This document shows positions 1 through 8,995 of a stretch of DNA of 64,000 nt, one piece after another. A model generated the notes under the pieces. That model saw only the letters and a list, made by a program, of their open reading frames with translations. It ran no database searches and was not told where the DNA came from. This stretch comes from Microbacterium sp. ACRRU (GTDB taxonomy: Bacteria > Actinomycetota > Actinomycetes > Actinomycetales > Microbacteriaceae), in assembly GCF_022346945.1 (NCBI RefSeq), contig NZ_JAKRNI010000014.1:1-64000 (forward strand), written 5' to 3'. How positions within the stretch are numbered: the first letter of the stretch is position 1; the number at the start of each line of letters is the position of its first letter. The translations under genes were made by a program, and so were the position numbers.

Positions 1-1220
1 CGCCCCGCCAGGCCCCCGAAGGGGAACCCGCCCGCTCCGGCCTCGCCGCTCGTGTGTCGCTCGGGCGCGCGTTCCAGCCGGTACCGAGCGAGTTCCTGCT
101 CATCGCGTCGGCGGCGCTGCTGCTGACGGGCTTCGGTCTGGTCATGGTGCTGTCGGCGACCTCGGCCCTCGACGGCGGACAGAACCCGTTCGACCACGTG
201 CTCAAGCAGGGCATCTTCGCCGTCCTCGGCATCCCTCTCATGTTCGTGCTGAGCCGGGCGCCGATGCGATTCTGGAAACGGATGGCCTGGCCCGCCCTGA
301 TCTTCGCGACGCTGTTCCAGCTGCTGGTGTACGTCCCGGGGCTGGGTATCGCGTCCTACGGAAACCGGAACTGGGTGCAGATCGCCGGGTTCCAATTCCA
401 GCCGGCCGAGTTCCTCAAGCTCGCCCTCGCGCTGTGGATGGCGGCGGTGCTGTACCGCAAACGGCGACTGCTGACCTCGTGGAAGCACGTGTTCATCCCC
501 GTCGTGCCCGTCGCCGTGCTCGTCATCGGCACGGTGCTGGGCGGCCGTGACCTCGGCACCGTGATGATCCTGGTCCTGGTCGTCCTCGGCGCCCTGTTCT
601 TCGCCGGGATCAAGCTCCGCATGTTCATCGTGCCCGCGGTGATCTCTCTTGTGGTCGTGCTCGTGTCCGCCTTCGGCAGTGAGAACCGTATGGCGCGGAT
701 CGCGAGCCTGTTCGACCCCGACGACGCCTCGTGCTACTACACCTCCTGCTATCAGTCGCTGCACGGCGTGTGGGGCTTGGCGAGCGGGGGAGTGCTGGGC
801 CTGGGGCTGGGGAACTCGAAAGAGAAGTACGACTGGCTCCCCGCGGCTGCCAACGACTACATCTTCGCCATCATCGGCGAGGAGCTGGGACTCATCGGAT
901 GCCTTGTCGTCCTGGTGCTCTTCGCGCTCTTCGCGGTGGGGGCGTTCCACATCATCCGTCGGACCGATGACGCGTTCGTGCGCATCGTGGCGGGCGCGAT
1001 CACGCTGTGGATCATCGGTCAGGCGATCGTGAACATCGGCGTCGTGCTGCGTATCTTCCCCGTGCTGGGTGTGCCTCTGCCGTTCATGTCGCAGGGCGGC
1101 ACCTCGCTGCTGTCGGTGCTCATCGCGTGCGGTGTCCTGCTGTCGTGCGCGCGGACGCTGCCGGACCGGAGGCCCCTCGAGACCCCGCCGGCGCGCGCCG
1201 GTCGGCGGCGTCGCGCCTGA
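1..1220 (+). CDS. ftsW: FtsW, septal peptidoglycan glycosyltransferase (SEDS family), 5' end cut by window edge
   Basis: Polytopic SEDS protein that polymerises lipid II at the division septum with a partner class B PBP. The frame is open from position 3, so the first in-window start (GTG at 54) is probably not the true one; codons before it look like a normal cytosolic N-terminal tail. About ten hydrophobic segments follow. SEDS landmarks are visible: the GLGNSKEKYDWLPAAANDYIFA stretch (about 825-890) and the GVPLPFMSQGGTSLL motif near the C-terminus (about 1070-1112). A basic tail ends the protein. It lies 52 nt upstream of murG in the dcw cluster. Confidence 0.96.
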   Translation, partial: PRQAPEGEPARSGLAARVSLGRAFQPVPSEFLLIASAALLLTGFGLVMVLSATSALDGGQNPFDHVLKQGIFAVLGIPLMFVLSRAPMRFWKRMAWPALIFATLFQLLVYVPGLGIASYGNRNWVQIAGFQFQPAEFLKLALALWMAAVLYRKRRLLTSWKHVFIPVVPVAVLVIGTVLGGRDLGTVMILVLVVLGALFFAGIKLRMFIVPAVISLVVVLVSAFGSENRMARIASLFDPDDASCYYTSCYQSLHGVWGLASGGVLGLGLGNSKEKYDWLPAAANDYIFAIIGEELGLIGCLVVLVLFALFAVGAFHIIRRTDDAFVRIVAGAITLWIIGQAIVNIGVVLRIFPVLGVPLPFMSQGGTSLLSVLIACGVLLSCARTLPDRRPLETPPARAGRRRRA

Positions 1221-1260
1221 CGGGCACCCGCCCGTGGCCTTCGGCGTCGCCCGACCTCGT

Positions 1261-1266
1261 TAGGGT
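1261..1266 (+). promoter_or_regulatory. -10 box (TAGGGT), leaderless promoter of murG
   Basis: TAGGGT ends 6 nt before the GTG of murG with no Shine-Dalgarno sequence in the gap. Confidence 0.55.
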
Positions 1267-1272
1267 CGAGGG

Positions 1273-2346
1273 GTGACGACCACGCTTCTGGCCGGCGGCG
1301 GAACCGCCGGACATGTGAACCCCCTGCTCGCCGTCGCCGACGGGTTGCGCGCGCGCGACGCGGACGACGAGGTCCTGGTGCTCGGCACCCGCGAGGGGCT
1401 CGAGGCCCGGCTCGTCCCGCTGCGCGGCTACGAGCTTCTGTTCGTCGACAAGGTGCCTTTTCCCCGTCGCCCCGACCGCGCGGCCGCGCTCTTCCCGTCG
1501 CGTTTCCGCCGTGCGATCGCCCAGGTGCGTCGTGTCATCCGCGACCGGGGTGTCGACGCCGTCATCGGTTTCGGCGGGTACGCCTCGGCGCCCGCGTACG
1601 TCGCAGCGCGCTGGGAGCGCGTGCCCTTCGTCGTCCACGAGGCCAACGCCAAGCCCGGTCTGGCCAACGTCCTGGGCGCGCGCGCCGCGGCGGCGGTCGG
1701 CGTGGCCTTCGAGGGCACCCCGCTCCGCGGCGCACGCGTGGTCGGGATGCCGCTGCGTCGCGAGATCGTGGATCTGGATCGCGACGCGGTGCGCGCCGAC
1801 GCCGCCGCGCACTTCGGGTTGGATGCCACGGTGCCGACGCTGCTCGTCTTCGGCGGCTCACTCGGTGCGCAGCGGCTCAACGCGGCGTTCGGCGCGGCGT
1901 GGCGGGAAGTCCTCGACGCCGGATGGCAGCTGCTCCACGTGACGGGGGAGAAGTCGGACCTTGCCGACCCCGGGGTTCCGGGGTACGCGCTCGTGCGCTA
2001 CGTGGACCGGATGGATCTGGCATTCGCTCTCGCCGATCTCATCGTCTCGCGCTCGGGGGCCGCCACGGTGAGCGAGGTCAGCGCTCTCGGCATCCCGGCG
2101 GTCTACGTCCCCTACGCCGTCGGCAACGGCGAGCAGAGCCTGAACGCCGCGTCGGCCGTACGGGCGGGCGCGGCACGCCTCATCGCCGACGCCGAGTTCA
2201 CCGCCGAGCGGGTGCGGGGCGAGATCGTGCCGCTGCTGCGGGACGCCGACGCGCGAGAGGCCATGCGTCTGGCCGCGATGCGGACGGGGACCCGCACGGG
2301 GACCGAGAACGTCATCGCGCTCCTCGACGCGGCGCTCGCCCGCTGA
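1273..2346 (+). CDS. murG: MurG, UDP-GlcNAc:undecaprenyl-PP-MurNAc-pentapeptide GlcNAc transferase
   Basis: Makes lipid II from lipid I at the inner face of the membrane (GT-B fold, family GT28). The glycine-rich GGGTAGH loop is at residues 8-14, HEANAKPGLAN near 120, a second glycine loop FGGSLGAQ near 192, and the UDP-GlcNAc binding SRSGAATVSE segment near 258, followed by GNGEQSLNA. At 357 residues it has the normal family length. GTG start chosen because the GGGTAGH motif follows at the usual distance. It sits between ftsW and murC, the standard dcw order, so lipid II synthesis and its polymerase are neighbours. Confidence 0.98.
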   Translation: MTTTLLAGGGTAGHVNPLLAVADGLRARDADDEVLVLGTREGLEARLVPLRGYELLFVDKVPFPRRPDRAAALFPSRFRRAIAQVRRVIRDRGVDAVIGFGGYASAPAYVAARWERVPFVVHEANAKPGLANVLGARAAAAVGVAFEGTPLRGARVVGMPLRREIVDLDRDAVRADAAAHFGLDATVPTLLVFGGSLGAQRLNAAFGAAWREVLDAGWQLLHVTGEKSDLADPGVPGYALVRYVDRMDLAFALADLIVSRSGAATVSEVSALGIPAVYVPYAVGNGEQSLNAASAVRAGAARLIADAEFTAERVRGEIVPLLRDADAREAMRLAAMRTGTRTGTENVIALLDAALAR

Positions 2347-2383
2347 CCGGGCGCGCCGGGTCGGCTGAGTCGCCCGGGCGACG

Positions 2384-2389
2384 TAGGAT
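2384..2389 (+). promoter_or_regulatory. -10 box (TAGGAT), near-leaderless promoter of murC
   Basis: TAGGAT ends 9 nt before the ATG of murC. AAGG lies in the gap but only 3 nt from the start, too close for a good ribosome binding site. Confidence 0.45.
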
Positions 2390-2398
2390 CGCAAGGTC

Positions 2399-3805
2399 AT
2401 GATCAGACCCGACCTGAGCCTCCCGATCCCTGAGACCATCACCTCCGCGCACTTCATCGGCGTGGGAGGCTCGGGCATGTCCGGGCTCGCCCGCATGTTC
2501 CTCGACCGCGGCATCCGGGTCTCCGGCTCGGATCGGGCCGACAGTGCGGCACTGCGCGATCTCGCCGCCCGCGGCGCGATCGTCCACGTCGGTCACGACG
2601 CCGCGCACCTCGGCGACGCGGACACCGTCGTCCACACGGGCGCCATCTGGCCGGAGAACCCCGAGTTCGTCATGGCGAAGGAGCGCGGTCTCCACGTCAT
2701 CCATCGTTCTCAGGCGCTGCACTGGCTCATCGGCGGTCGGCGGCTCGTGTCGGTCGCGGGCGCCCACGGCAAGACGACCTCGACCGGCATGATCGTCACG
2801 GCGCTGCGCGCGCTCCAGGTCGATCCGACCTTCGTCAACGGCGGGGTCATCGCCGACCTCGGCGCGTCCAGCGGCACGGGCTCGGACGAGCTCTTCGTCA
2901 TCGAAGCCGACGAGTCCGACGGGACGTTCCTGCTGTACGACACCTCGGTGGCGCTGATCACCAATGTCGACCCCGACCACCTCGATCACTACGGTTCGCG
3001 TGAGGCCTTCGACGCGGCGTTCGCGCGGTTCGCCGACGCGGCGCGCGAGGCGGTCGTCGTCTCGGCCGACGACCCCGGCGCGCGGGCCGTGACGGCACGT
3101 CTGACGCACCGCACCGTCGTGACCTTCGGCGAGGACCCGCGAGCCGACGTGCGTCTCACCGACGTGCGCACCGACGGACCCGTCGCCTTCACGCTCACCG
3201 CGGGCGGCGAGAGCGTCCCCGTGCAGCTGCGTGTCCCGGGGGCCCACAACGCGGTCAACGCCGCGGGGGCGGTGGCGGTGCTGCGTGTCCTCGGTCACGG
3301 TCTCGCCGAGTCGGCCCGCGCGGTCGAGGAGTTCGGCGGAACCGTACGGCGCTTCGAACTGCACGGCGTCGAACGCGGTGTGAGCGTCTACGACGACTAC
3401 GCCCACCACCCGACCGAGGTCGCCGCGGCGCTGTCCGCGGCGCGCACCGTGGTCGGCGAGGGGCGGATCATCGCGATCCAGCAGCCGCACACCTACTCGC
3501 GCACGCAGGAGATGTACCGAGAGTTCGCGGAGGTCCTGGAGGCACTGGCCGACCACACGGTCATGCTGGACGTGTTCGGTGCCCGCGAGGATCCCGTTCC
3601 CGGCGTCACCGGCGAGCTCGTCAGCAACGCGTTCCACGACCCCGGGCACGTGCACTACGTGCCCGACTGGCAGGAAGCGGCCGACTACACCGCCCGCATC
3701 GCGCGGCCCGGCGACTACGTCATCACGCTCGGCTGCGGCAACGTGTACCAGATCATCCCGCAGGTGCTCGAGGCGCTCTCCCGCACCGAGGCCGCGGCGG
3801 TCTGA
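2399..3805 (+). CDS. murC: MurC, UDP-N-acetylmuramate--L-alanine ligase
   Basis: ATP-dependent cytosolic ligase that adds L-Ala to UDP-MurNAc, the first amino acid of the stem peptide. The UDP-binding loop GVGGSGMSG is near residue 20, the Mur ligase P-loop [11 protein letters not shown] near 120, the ADES region ([12 protein letters not shown]) near 165, and [11 protein letters not shown] near 330 in the C-terminal domain. At 468 residues it is full length. ftsQ starts 3 nt after the stop, so the two are co-transcribed. Confidence 0.98.
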   Translation: MIRPDLSLPIPETITSAHFIGVGGSGMSGLARMFLDRGIRVSGSDRADSAALRDLAARGAIVHVGHDAAHLGDADTVVHTGAIWPENPEFVMAKERGLHVIHRSQALHWLIGGRRLVSVAGAHGKTTSTGMIVTALRALQVDPTFVNGGVIADLGASSGTGSDELFVIEADESDGTFLLYDTSVALITNVDPDHLDHYGSREAFDAAFARFADAAREAVVVSADDPGARAVTARLTHRTVVTFGEDPRADVRLTDVRTDGPVAFTLTAGGESVPVQLRVPGAHNAVNAAGAVAVLRVLGHGLAESARAVEEFGGTVRRFELHGVERGVSVYDDYAHHPTEVAAALSAARTVVGEGRIIAIQQPHTYSRTQEMYREFAEVLEALADHTVMLDVFGAREDPVPGVTGELVSNAFHDPGHVHYVPDWQEAADYTARIARPGDYVITLGCGNVYQIIPQVLEALSRTEAAAV

Positions 3806-3808
3806 GCC

Positions 3809-4747
3809 GTGCGCCGGCCCTCGCCCCTGCCCTCGGCGCCCGACTCGTCCTCGCGAGGGCGACCGCGTCCCGGGGAACAGGCCGCGAGCACCGGGGCGGA
3901 CCCGGAGGAGACGACCGCCGACGTCGTTCCTCTGCCGCTCGCCGAACGCCGGGGCAGCGCCGATTCGCCCGCGGATGCCGAGGACACCGGCATCCGGGAC
4001 GTCTGGCGCGCCTCGCGGGCGCGGCGACGTGCGCTCCGCGCCGAGGTGCGACGTTTCACCGTGCGGCAGCGTCGGCGCCGCCGAGTCTGGATCGGCGCGG
4101 GGATCGCCTTCGTCGTGATGGTGCTGGGCACGGCGGGGGCGGCGTACAGTCCGTTGTTCGCCGTCGAGCGGGTCGAGGTCGTCGGCACGTCGCAGCTGGA
4201 CGCCGCGGCCGTCGCGGAGGCGCTGGGTCCGCAGGTGGGCACGCCGCTCGCCCTCGTCGACGACAGCGAGGTGAAGGCCGCGCTGGTCCGCTTTCCGCTC
4301 GTGGAGTCGTACACGCTCGAGGCCCGTCCGCCGCACGATCTGATCGTGCGCATCGTCGAACGCACCCCTGTCGGCGCCGTCCAGACCGCCGCGGGATTCA
4401 CGCTCGTGGATGCGGCCGGTGTCGTGCTGTCGACCACCCCGACCGCCCCCGCCGGGCAACCGGTGATCGAGGTCGCGGGCGGGACCGACTCCGACCCGTT
4501 CCGCGCGGCGGGACGAGTCGTGCGCGCTCTGCCGGACAGCATCCGGTCGCAGGTGACGGCGGTGTCGGCATCCACGCCGGACGACGTGACGCTGACTCTC
4601 GGAGCGACCGGCACCCGAGTGGTGTGGGGCAGTGCGGATCGATCCGCCGAGAAGGCGCGCGTGCTGGACCTCCTCATGCAGAAGAGCCCGCCCGATCGCA
4701 CGCGTGAATACGACGTGACCTCGCCCGAGGCGGGTGTGCTGCGCTGA
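3809..4747 (+). CDS. ftsQ: FtsQ/DivIB divisome protein
   Basis: Bitopic divisome scaffold linking cytosolic FtsZ events to septal wall synthesis. A long, charged, disordered cytosolic N-terminus (about 90 residues, rich in P, R and E) precedes one transmembrane helix (about 94-115). A POTRA domain follows at once ([23 protein letters not shown]), then the beta domain with [12 protein letters not shown] start 3 nt after the murC stop indicates translational coupling. Sequence is fast evolving, as usual for FtsQ; the call rests on topology, POTRA and position between murC and ftsZ. Confidence 0.95.
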   Translation: MRRPSPLPSAPDSSSRGRPRPGEQAASTGADPEETTADVVPLPLAERRGSADSPADAEDTGIRDVWRASRARRRALRAEVRRFTVRQRRRRRVWIGAGIAFVVMVLGTAGAAYSPLFAVERVEVVGTSQLDAAAVAEALGPQVGTPLALVDDSEVKAALVRFPLVESYTLEARPPHDLIVRIVERTPVGAVQTAAGFTLVDAAGVVLSTTPTAPAGQPVIEVAGGTDSDPFRAAGRVVRALPDSIRSQVTAVSASTPDDVTLTLGATGTRVVWGSADRSAEKARVLDLLMQKSPPDRTREYDVTSPEAGVLR

Positions 4748-4840
4748 TTCCGCGGGCGACTCTGGTCGTGTTCGGAGTGGATACCCCGACACGCCGCGTG
4801 TCGGTCGGGTGCGACGGGGGCGCCCGCTTACCTTCGAGCT

Positions 4841-4867
4841 AAGGAATTGCATACCGGGCAATTCTTT
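4841..4867 (+). promoter_or_regulatory. Inverted repeat in the ftsZ upstream region
   Basis: Ten-base arms AAGGAATTGC and GCAATTCTTT flank a 7-nt spacer; nine Watson-Crick pairs plus one G-T. This AT-rich patch stands out in GC-rich surroundings and lies directly before the longer palindrome. It could be an RNA hairpin or a protein site. Confidence 0.5.
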
Positions 4868-4892
4868 AACCCTCAACATGAGGTTTAGAGTT
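4868..4892 (+). promoter_or_regulatory. 25-bp interrupted palindrome upstream of ftsZ
   Basis: The half AACCCTCAACAT is mirrored by GAGGTTTAGAGTT: AAC, CT, AAC, then GTT, AG, GTT match symmetrically about position 4880, with a mismatch at regular single positions between them. It ends 27 nt before the ftsZ ATG. The spacing of conserved blocks suggests a dimeric protein contacting one DNA face. My recollection is that similar AACC/GGTT palindromes precede ftsZ in other Actinobacteria, but I cannot check that here. Confidence 0.5.
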
Positions 4893-4919
4893 TCAGGTTC
4901 GGGGATAACGGAGGCCGGC

Positions 4920-6098
4920 ATGAGCCAGAACCAGAACTACCTCGCCGTCATCAAGGTCGTCGGTGTGGGCGGAGGCGGCGTCAACGCCGTCAACCGCATG
5001 ATCGAGCTGGGCCTGCGCGGCGTGGAGTTCATCGCGATCAACACCGACGCCCAGGCGCTGCTGATGAGCGACGCCGACGTCAAGCTCGACGTCGGCCGCG
5101 AACTCACCCGCGGCCTCGGTGCCGGTGCGGATCCCGAGGTCGGCCGTCGCGCCGCCGAGGACCACGCCGAGGAGATCGAGGAGGCCCTGCGCGGCGCCGA
5201 CATGGTCTTCGTCACCGCGGGCGAAGGCGGTGGCACGGGCACGGGCGGTGCTCCGGTCGTGGCGAAGATCGCCAAGTCGATCGGTGCGCTGACGATCGGT
5301 GTCGTCACCAAGCCGTTCTCGTTCGAGGGGCGGCGTCGCCAGAGCCAGGCCGAGGGCGGTGTCTCCCGCCTGAAGGAAGAGGTCGACACCCTCATCGTGG
5401 TGCCGAACGACCGCCTGCTCGAGATCAGCGACCGCGGTATCTCGATGATCGAGGCGTTCGCTACGGCCGACCAGGTGCTGCTCGCCGGTGTGCAGGGCAT
5501 CACCGACCTCATCACCACGCCCGGCCTCATCAACCTCGACTTCGCGGACGTGAAGTCCGTCATGCAGGGTGCGGGCTCCGCGCTCATGGGTATCGGGTCG
5601 GCGCGCGGCGCGGACCGGGCCATCAAAGCCGCCGAGCTCGCCGTCGAGTCCCCGCTCCTCGAGGCCTCCATCGAGGGTGCGCACGGCGTGCTGCTGTCGA
5701 TCCAGGGCGGATCGAACCTCGGCATCTTCGAGATCAACGACGCGGCGCAGCTGGTGAAGGAGGCCGCGCACCCCGAGGCCAACATCATCTTCGGAACCGT
5801 CATCGACGACACCCTCGGCGACGAGGTGCGCGTCACGGTCATCGCCGCCGGCTTCGACGGCGGCGAGCCGTCGCTGCGCATCGATCCGGTCGGTGCCCAG
5901 CGCCCCGTCGCGGTGCCCGCCGTGCCGACGATCCCCGCCGACGATGTCGCGCGCGACCTGGACGCGGCCGAGGAGCAGAAGGCGCAGACCACTGAACGGG
6001 CTCCCGAGCCGGCCCCCGTGGCCGCGCGGGTACCCGACACGTCGTACGACTCCGGTTTCGCCGACGACGACCTCGACGTCCCCGATTTCCTGAAGTAA
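4920..6098 (+). CDS. ftsZ: FtsZ, tubulin-like division GTPase
   Basis: Forms the Z-ring. Translation starts at ATG 4920 after GGAG at 4910; an open stretch upstream is non-coding. The 392-residue product has the N-terminal glycine loop [12 protein letters not shown] (about 13-25), the tubulin signature [11 protein letters not shown] (about 103-113), and the T7 loop [11 protein letters not shown] disordered linker (about 318-380) ends in the acidic tail [11 protein letters not shown], which in this family binds SepF and FtsW. ftsA is absent, so SepF, encoded just downstream, is the likely membrane anchor. No pgeF/ylmD gene lies between ftsZ and the YggS gene. Confidence 0.99.
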   Translation: MSQNQNYLAVIKVVGVGGGGVNAVNRMIELGLRGVEFIAINTDAQALLMSDADVKLDVGRELTRGLGAGADPEVGRRAAEDHAEEIEEALRGADMVFVTAGEGGGTGTGGAPVVAKIAKSIGALTIGVVTKPFSFEGRRRQSQAEGGVSRLKEEVDTLIVVPNDRLLEISDRGISMIEAFATADQVLLAGVQGITDLITTPGLINLDFADVKSVMQGAGSALMGIGSARGADRAIKAAELAVESPLLEASIEGAHGVLLSIQGGSNLGIFEINDAAQLVKEAAHPEANIIFGTVIDDTLGDEVRVTVIAAGFDGGEPSLRIDPVGAQRPVAVPAVPTIPADDVARDLDAAEEQKAQTTERAPEPAPVAARVPDTSYDSGFADDDLDVPDFLK

Positions 6099-6110
6099 GC
6101 GCGAGCGACT

Positions 6111-6148
6111 GACGCAGCGGGTCCGGTGTCCACCGGGCCCGCTGCGTC
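6111..6148 (+). terminator. Hairpin between ftsZ and the YggS gene
   Basis: A 17-bp stem (arms 6111-6127 and 6132-6148, one G-T pair) with a 4-nt loop, 12 nt after the ftsZ stop and 4 nt before the next Shine-Dalgarno sequence. No T-run follows. It probably lowers read-through or fixes the ftsZ mRNA 3' end rather than fully separating the genes. Confidence 0.6.
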
Positions 6149-6164
6149 GTCGAAGGAGAGAAGC

Positions 6165-6848
6165 ATGGATGCCGCCCTGGCCGACCGTCTCGCCGCCGTC
6201 GACGCCCGGATCACCGAGGCCGCGCGCGGCGCGGGTCGCGACCCCGCCGAGATCACCCGCATCGTGGTGACGAAGTTCCACCCCGTGTCCCTCATCACCG
6301 ATCTCTACGCCCTCGGCGTCCGCGACATCGGAGAGAACCGCCAGCAGGAGATCACGGCCAAGCGCCGTGAGCGGGAGCAGCTCGCCGACCTGCGCTGGCA
6401 CTTCATCGGCCAGGCGCAGACGAACAAGGCGCGGGCGGTGCGCGCGGCATCCGACGTCGTCCATTCGGTGGATCGTCCGCGCATCGCGGACGCTCTGCAC
6501 GCGGCGGCATCCGGAGACGTGCTCGACGTCCTGCTCCAGGTGAACCTGACGGACGACGCCGGCCGCGGCGGGGTCTCGCCCGCCGGTGTCGAGGGCCTTG
6601 CCGCTCACGTGCGGGAGCTCGACACGCTGCGCGTGCGCGGCGTCATGGCGGTGGCTCCGCTCGACGAGGAGCCCGCCCGCGCGTTCGAGAGATTGCGCGG
6701 GTGCGCGGATGCGGTGCGGCGGGTGGTGCCGGATGCGACGTGGATCTCCGCCGGCATGACGGGCGATTTCCCCGAGGCGATCGCGATGGGCGCGACACAC
6801 CTGCGGATCGGCTCCGCAATCACGGGTCCGCGCCCCCCGCGCGACTAG
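6165..6848 (+). CDS. YggS/PLPBP family pyridoxal phosphate homeostasis protein
   Basis: Single-domain alanine-racemase-fold protein that holds PLP and buffers B6; no catalytic activity is established for the family. The PLP lysine is K37 in [33 protein letters not shown] and the C-terminal [23 protein letters not shown] phosphate-binding region are all present. ATG 6165 follows AAGGAGAG by 4 nt; an upstream in-frame GTG would only add hairpin sequence. 227 residues is typical. Placement between ftsZ and sepF is conserved in Gram-positives. Confidence 0.96.
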   Translation: MDAALADRLAAVDARITEAARGAGRDPAEITRIVVTKFHPVSLITDLYALGVRDIGENRQQEITAKRREREQLADLRWHFIGQAQTNKARAVRAASDVVHSVDRPRIADALHAAASGDVLDVLLQVNLTDDAGRGGVSPAGVEGLAAHVRELDTLRVRGVMAVAPLDEEPARAFERLRGCADAVRRVVPDATWISAGMTGDFPEAIAMGATHLRIGSAITGPRPPRD

Positions 6849-6879
6849 CCTCGAAGCAGACGAGCGAACGGAGGATGCG

Positions 6880-7350
6880 ATGTCGAACCCGCTCAAGAAG
6901 ACGATGGTGTACCTGGGCCTCGCCGATGAGGAGGAGACCTATGAGGAGACCGCTCCGCAGCCGGTCGCGCGCAAGCAGAACGCGCAGCCCGCACCGGTCG
7001 AGAAGGCCGCTCCGGTGACCCCGCTGCACCGCCCGGCCGTGGTGCGTCAGCCCGCTCCGGGCCCGGTGAGCGAAATTCTCACGGTGCACCCCAAGCAGTA
7101 CCGGGACGCGCAGACGATCGCCGAGAACTTCCGTGAGGGCATCCCGGTCATCATCAACCTGTCGCAGATGAGCGACGCCGACGCGCGCCGCCTGATCGAC
7201 TTCGCGAGCGGCTTGTCGCTCGGTCTCTACGGCCGCATCGAGCGGGTCACGAGCAAGGTCTTCCTGCTCTCGCCCGAGAACATCGCCGTCTCCGGCGACG
7301 GTGCGATCGCGCAGGCCGATTCCGAGGCCGCGCCCTTCGCGTCCCAGTAA
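6880..7350 (+). CDS. sepF: SepF, membrane anchor of FtsZ
   Basis: A short amphipathic N-terminus ([14 protein letters not shown]) for membrane insertion is followed by a low-complexity linker (about 15-65) and the globular SepF domain (about 66-145) that dimerises and binds the FtsZ C-terminal tail; the [19 protein letters not shown] helix is characteristic. GGAGG-like sequence at 6870 sets the ATG. In bacteria without FtsA, SepF is essential. It lies between the YggS gene and a YggT gene, with 6 nt to the next start. Confidence 0.97.
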   Translation: MSNPLKKTMVYLGLADEEETYEETAPQPVARKQNAQPAPVEKAAPVTPLHRPAVVRQPAPGPVSEILTVHPKQYRDAQTIAENFREGIPVIINLSQMSDADARRLIDFASGLSLGLYGRIERVTSKVFLLSPENIAVSGDGAIAQADSEAAPFASQ

Positions 7351-7356
7351 TCGATC

Positions 7357-7659
7357 GTGGCCGTCCTGAGCCTGGTCGGCTCCATCCTCAGCGCGCTCCT
7401 GTTCATCTACATCGTCCTGCTGCTCGCGCGGTTGGTTCTCGAGTACATCCCGATGTTCAATCGCGAGTGGCGTCCGCGCGGCGCCATGCTGGTGGTGGCC
7501 GAGATCGTCTTCACCGTGACCGACCCGCCCATCCGCCTCCTCCGGCGGGTGATTCCGCCCCTGCGCATCGGCGGTATCGCGATCGATTTCGCGTTCGCGA
7601 TCACGATGTTCGCGTGCTTCCTGCTCCTCAGCGTCACGCGGTCGCTCGCGGCCTTGTGA
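7357..7659 (+). CDS. YggT family membrane protein
   Basis: 100-residue membrane protein with hydrophobic segments at about 4-27 and 70-95 and the family signature TDPPIRLLRRVIPPLRIGGIAIDFA between them. Function is not settled; YggT/YlmG proteins neighbour sepF in most Gram-positives and have been linked to division or envelope functions. GTG start 6 nt after the sepF stop. Last gene before a strong hairpin. Confidence 0.9.
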   Translation: MAVLSLVGSILSALLFIYIVLLLARLVLEYIPMFNREWRPRGAMLVVAEIVFTVTDPPIRLLRRVIPPLRIGGIAIDFAFAITMFACFLLLSVTRSLAAL

Positions 7660-7670
7660 CCTCCGGCCCA

Positions 7671-7705
7671 GCCGTCGCCCTTCGACACCGGAGAAGGGCG
7701 GCGGC
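7671..7705 (+). terminator. Terminator hairpin after the ftsZ-sepF-yggT group
   Basis: 13-bp stem (arms 7671-7683 and 7693-7705, one G-T pair) with a 9-nt loop, 11 nt after the YggT stop and immediately before the divIVA -10 box. No T-run. Confidence 0.6.
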
Positions 7706-7711
7706 TATGCT
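7706..7711 (+). promoter_or_regulatory. -10 box (TATGCT) of divIVA
   Basis: TATGCT lies 71 nt before the divIVA ATG and directly abuts the preceding hairpin, giving divIVA its own promoter and a leader of about 65 nt containing a GGTGT/ACACC hairpin. Confidence 0.5.
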
Positions 7712-7782
7712 GTTCCGAAGCGGTGTGCCCCGGTGCGACACCCCCATAGTTCCGATTCAGAGCTCTCGAAAGAGGAAACACC

Positions 7783-8400
7783 ATGGCACTGACCCCCGAT
7801 GACGTCGTCACCAAGCAGTTCCAGCACGTGCGCTTCAAGGAGGGCTTCGACCCGGACGAGGTCGACGACTTCCTCGACGAGATCGTGGTCGAATGGCGCA
7901 AGACCATCGCCGAGAACGACGAGCTGAAGGCGAAGCTCGCCGCGTACGAGTCCGGCGAGTCCGCTCCCGCGGCCCCCGCCGCTGAGGCCGCCGAGACGCC
8001 GGAGCCCGTCGTCGCCGAGGTGCCGGCCGCGGCTCCCGCTGCGACCCCCTCCGCCGAGACCGATGCCGCTCCCGCGGCGCAGAGCGCCGGCATCATCGAG
8101 CTCGCGCAGCGTCTGCACGACGAGCACGTCGCCGAGGGCAAGGCCCAGCGCGACCAGCTCATCTCCGAGGCGCAGGCACAGGCGGCCTCGATCGTCGCCG
8201 AGGCCGAGAAGCAGGGTCGCGAAGAGCGCGCGCGTCTCGAGAAGGAGCGCACCACGCTCGAGGGCCGCATCACCGAGCTGCGCAACTTCGAGCGCGACTA
8301 CCGCTCGCAGCTGCGGTCGTACATCGAGGGTCAGCTTCGCGACCTCGACACCGCCGGTTCGTCGTCGGGCTCCACGCCCGTCTCGGCGATCGGTCTGTAG
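7783..8400 (+). CDS. divIVA: DivIVA/Wag31 polar growth protein
   Basis: Membrane-curvature-sensing coiled-coil protein that marks poles and directs apical wall growth in Actinobacteria. The N-terminal DivIVA lipid-binding domain (FKEGFDPDEVDDFLDEIV, about 17-34) leads into a coiled coil. An Ala/Pro/Glu linker (about 65-105) interrupts it, and a second long coiled coil (about 108-185) follows. 205 residues. ATG follows AGAGGAAA. The downstream lspA starts 9 nt after the stop. Confidence 0.97.
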   Translation: MALTPDDVVTKQFQHVRFKEGFDPDEVDDFLDEIVVEWRKTIAENDELKAKLAAYESGESAPAAPAAEAAETPEPVVAEVPAAAPAATPSAETDAAPAAQSAGIIELAQRLHDEHVAEGKAQRDQLISEAQAQAASIVAEAEKQGREERARLEKERTTLEGRITELRNFERDYRSQLRSYIEGQLRDLDTAGSSSGSTPVSAIGL

Positions 8401-8409
8401 GCCGACTCT

Positions 8410-8994
8410 TTGCGCAGTCGATCTCCTCTGCGTTCGGCGGCGGCCGGCGCCCTCATCGCGATCCTCGCGGCGACGGTGCTGGCCGCCGACCAGTTGGCGA
8501 AGATGGTCGCCATCGACAACCTCCCGCCGGAGCGCGTCGTGCCCGTCATCGGCGAGGCTCTGCAGTTCTACCTGGTTCGTAACCCCGGTGCGGCGTTCTC
8601 GCTGGGCGAGAGCGTCACCTGGATCTTCACGATCGCCCTCGCCGTCGTGGCCGGCATCATCGTGTACCTCGCCGTGGCGCGGGTGCGTTCGCGTCTCTGG
8701 GCCGTCGTGCTGGGGCTGCTCCTGGGGGGCGTGCTCGGTAATCTCACCGACCGTCTCTTCCGTGCTCCGGGCTTCCCCGTGGGACACGTCGTCGATTTCA
8801 TCTCCACCCCGTGGATGATGCCCGCGATCTACAACGTGGCGGACATCTTCATCGTCTCCATGATGATCTCGGTCGCGCTGCTCGTGCTCTTCGGTCTCCG
8901 CCTCGACGGTACGCGCGAGACGCGCGCCTCCCGGTCCTCGGACGCGGCGCCGGACGACGCGGTCGAAGCGTCCGGCGATCCCGGCGCACGCTGA
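8410..8994 (+). CDS. lspA: LspA, lipoprotein signal peptidase II
   Basis: Aspartyl membrane protease that cleaves prolipoprotein signal peptides before the lipidated cysteine. Four hydrophobic segments. The catalytic aspartates are in GNLTDRLF (about 114) and YNVADIFIV (about 144); [14 protein letters not shown] is the other conserved box. TTG start chosen because it precedes the first helix at the expected distance; no ATG is available. A substrate in this window is the CtaC lipoprotein. The C-terminal 35 residues are polar and variable. ATG of the next gene is 1 nt past the stop. Confidence 0.97.
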   Translation: MRSRSPLRSAAAGALIAILAATVLAADQLAKMVAIDNLPPERVVPVIGEALQFYLVRNPGAAFSLGESVTWIFTIALAVVAGIIVYLAVARVRSRLWAVVLGLLLGGVLGNLTDRLFRAPGFPVGHVVDFISTPWMMPAIYNVADIFIVSMMISVALLVLFGLRLDGTRETRASRSSDAAPDDAVEASGDPGAR

Positions 8995-8995
8995 C

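Noticed and set aside
4734-4919. 62-residue N-terminal extension of FtsZ
   Set aside because: Lies over the promoter palindromes, and a good Shine-Dalgarno sequence precedes ATG 4920 where family homology begins.
2312-4921. 869-codon minus-strand frame opposite murC, ftsQ and the ftsZ promoter
   Set aside because: Shadow of the dcw genes, no recognisable domain.
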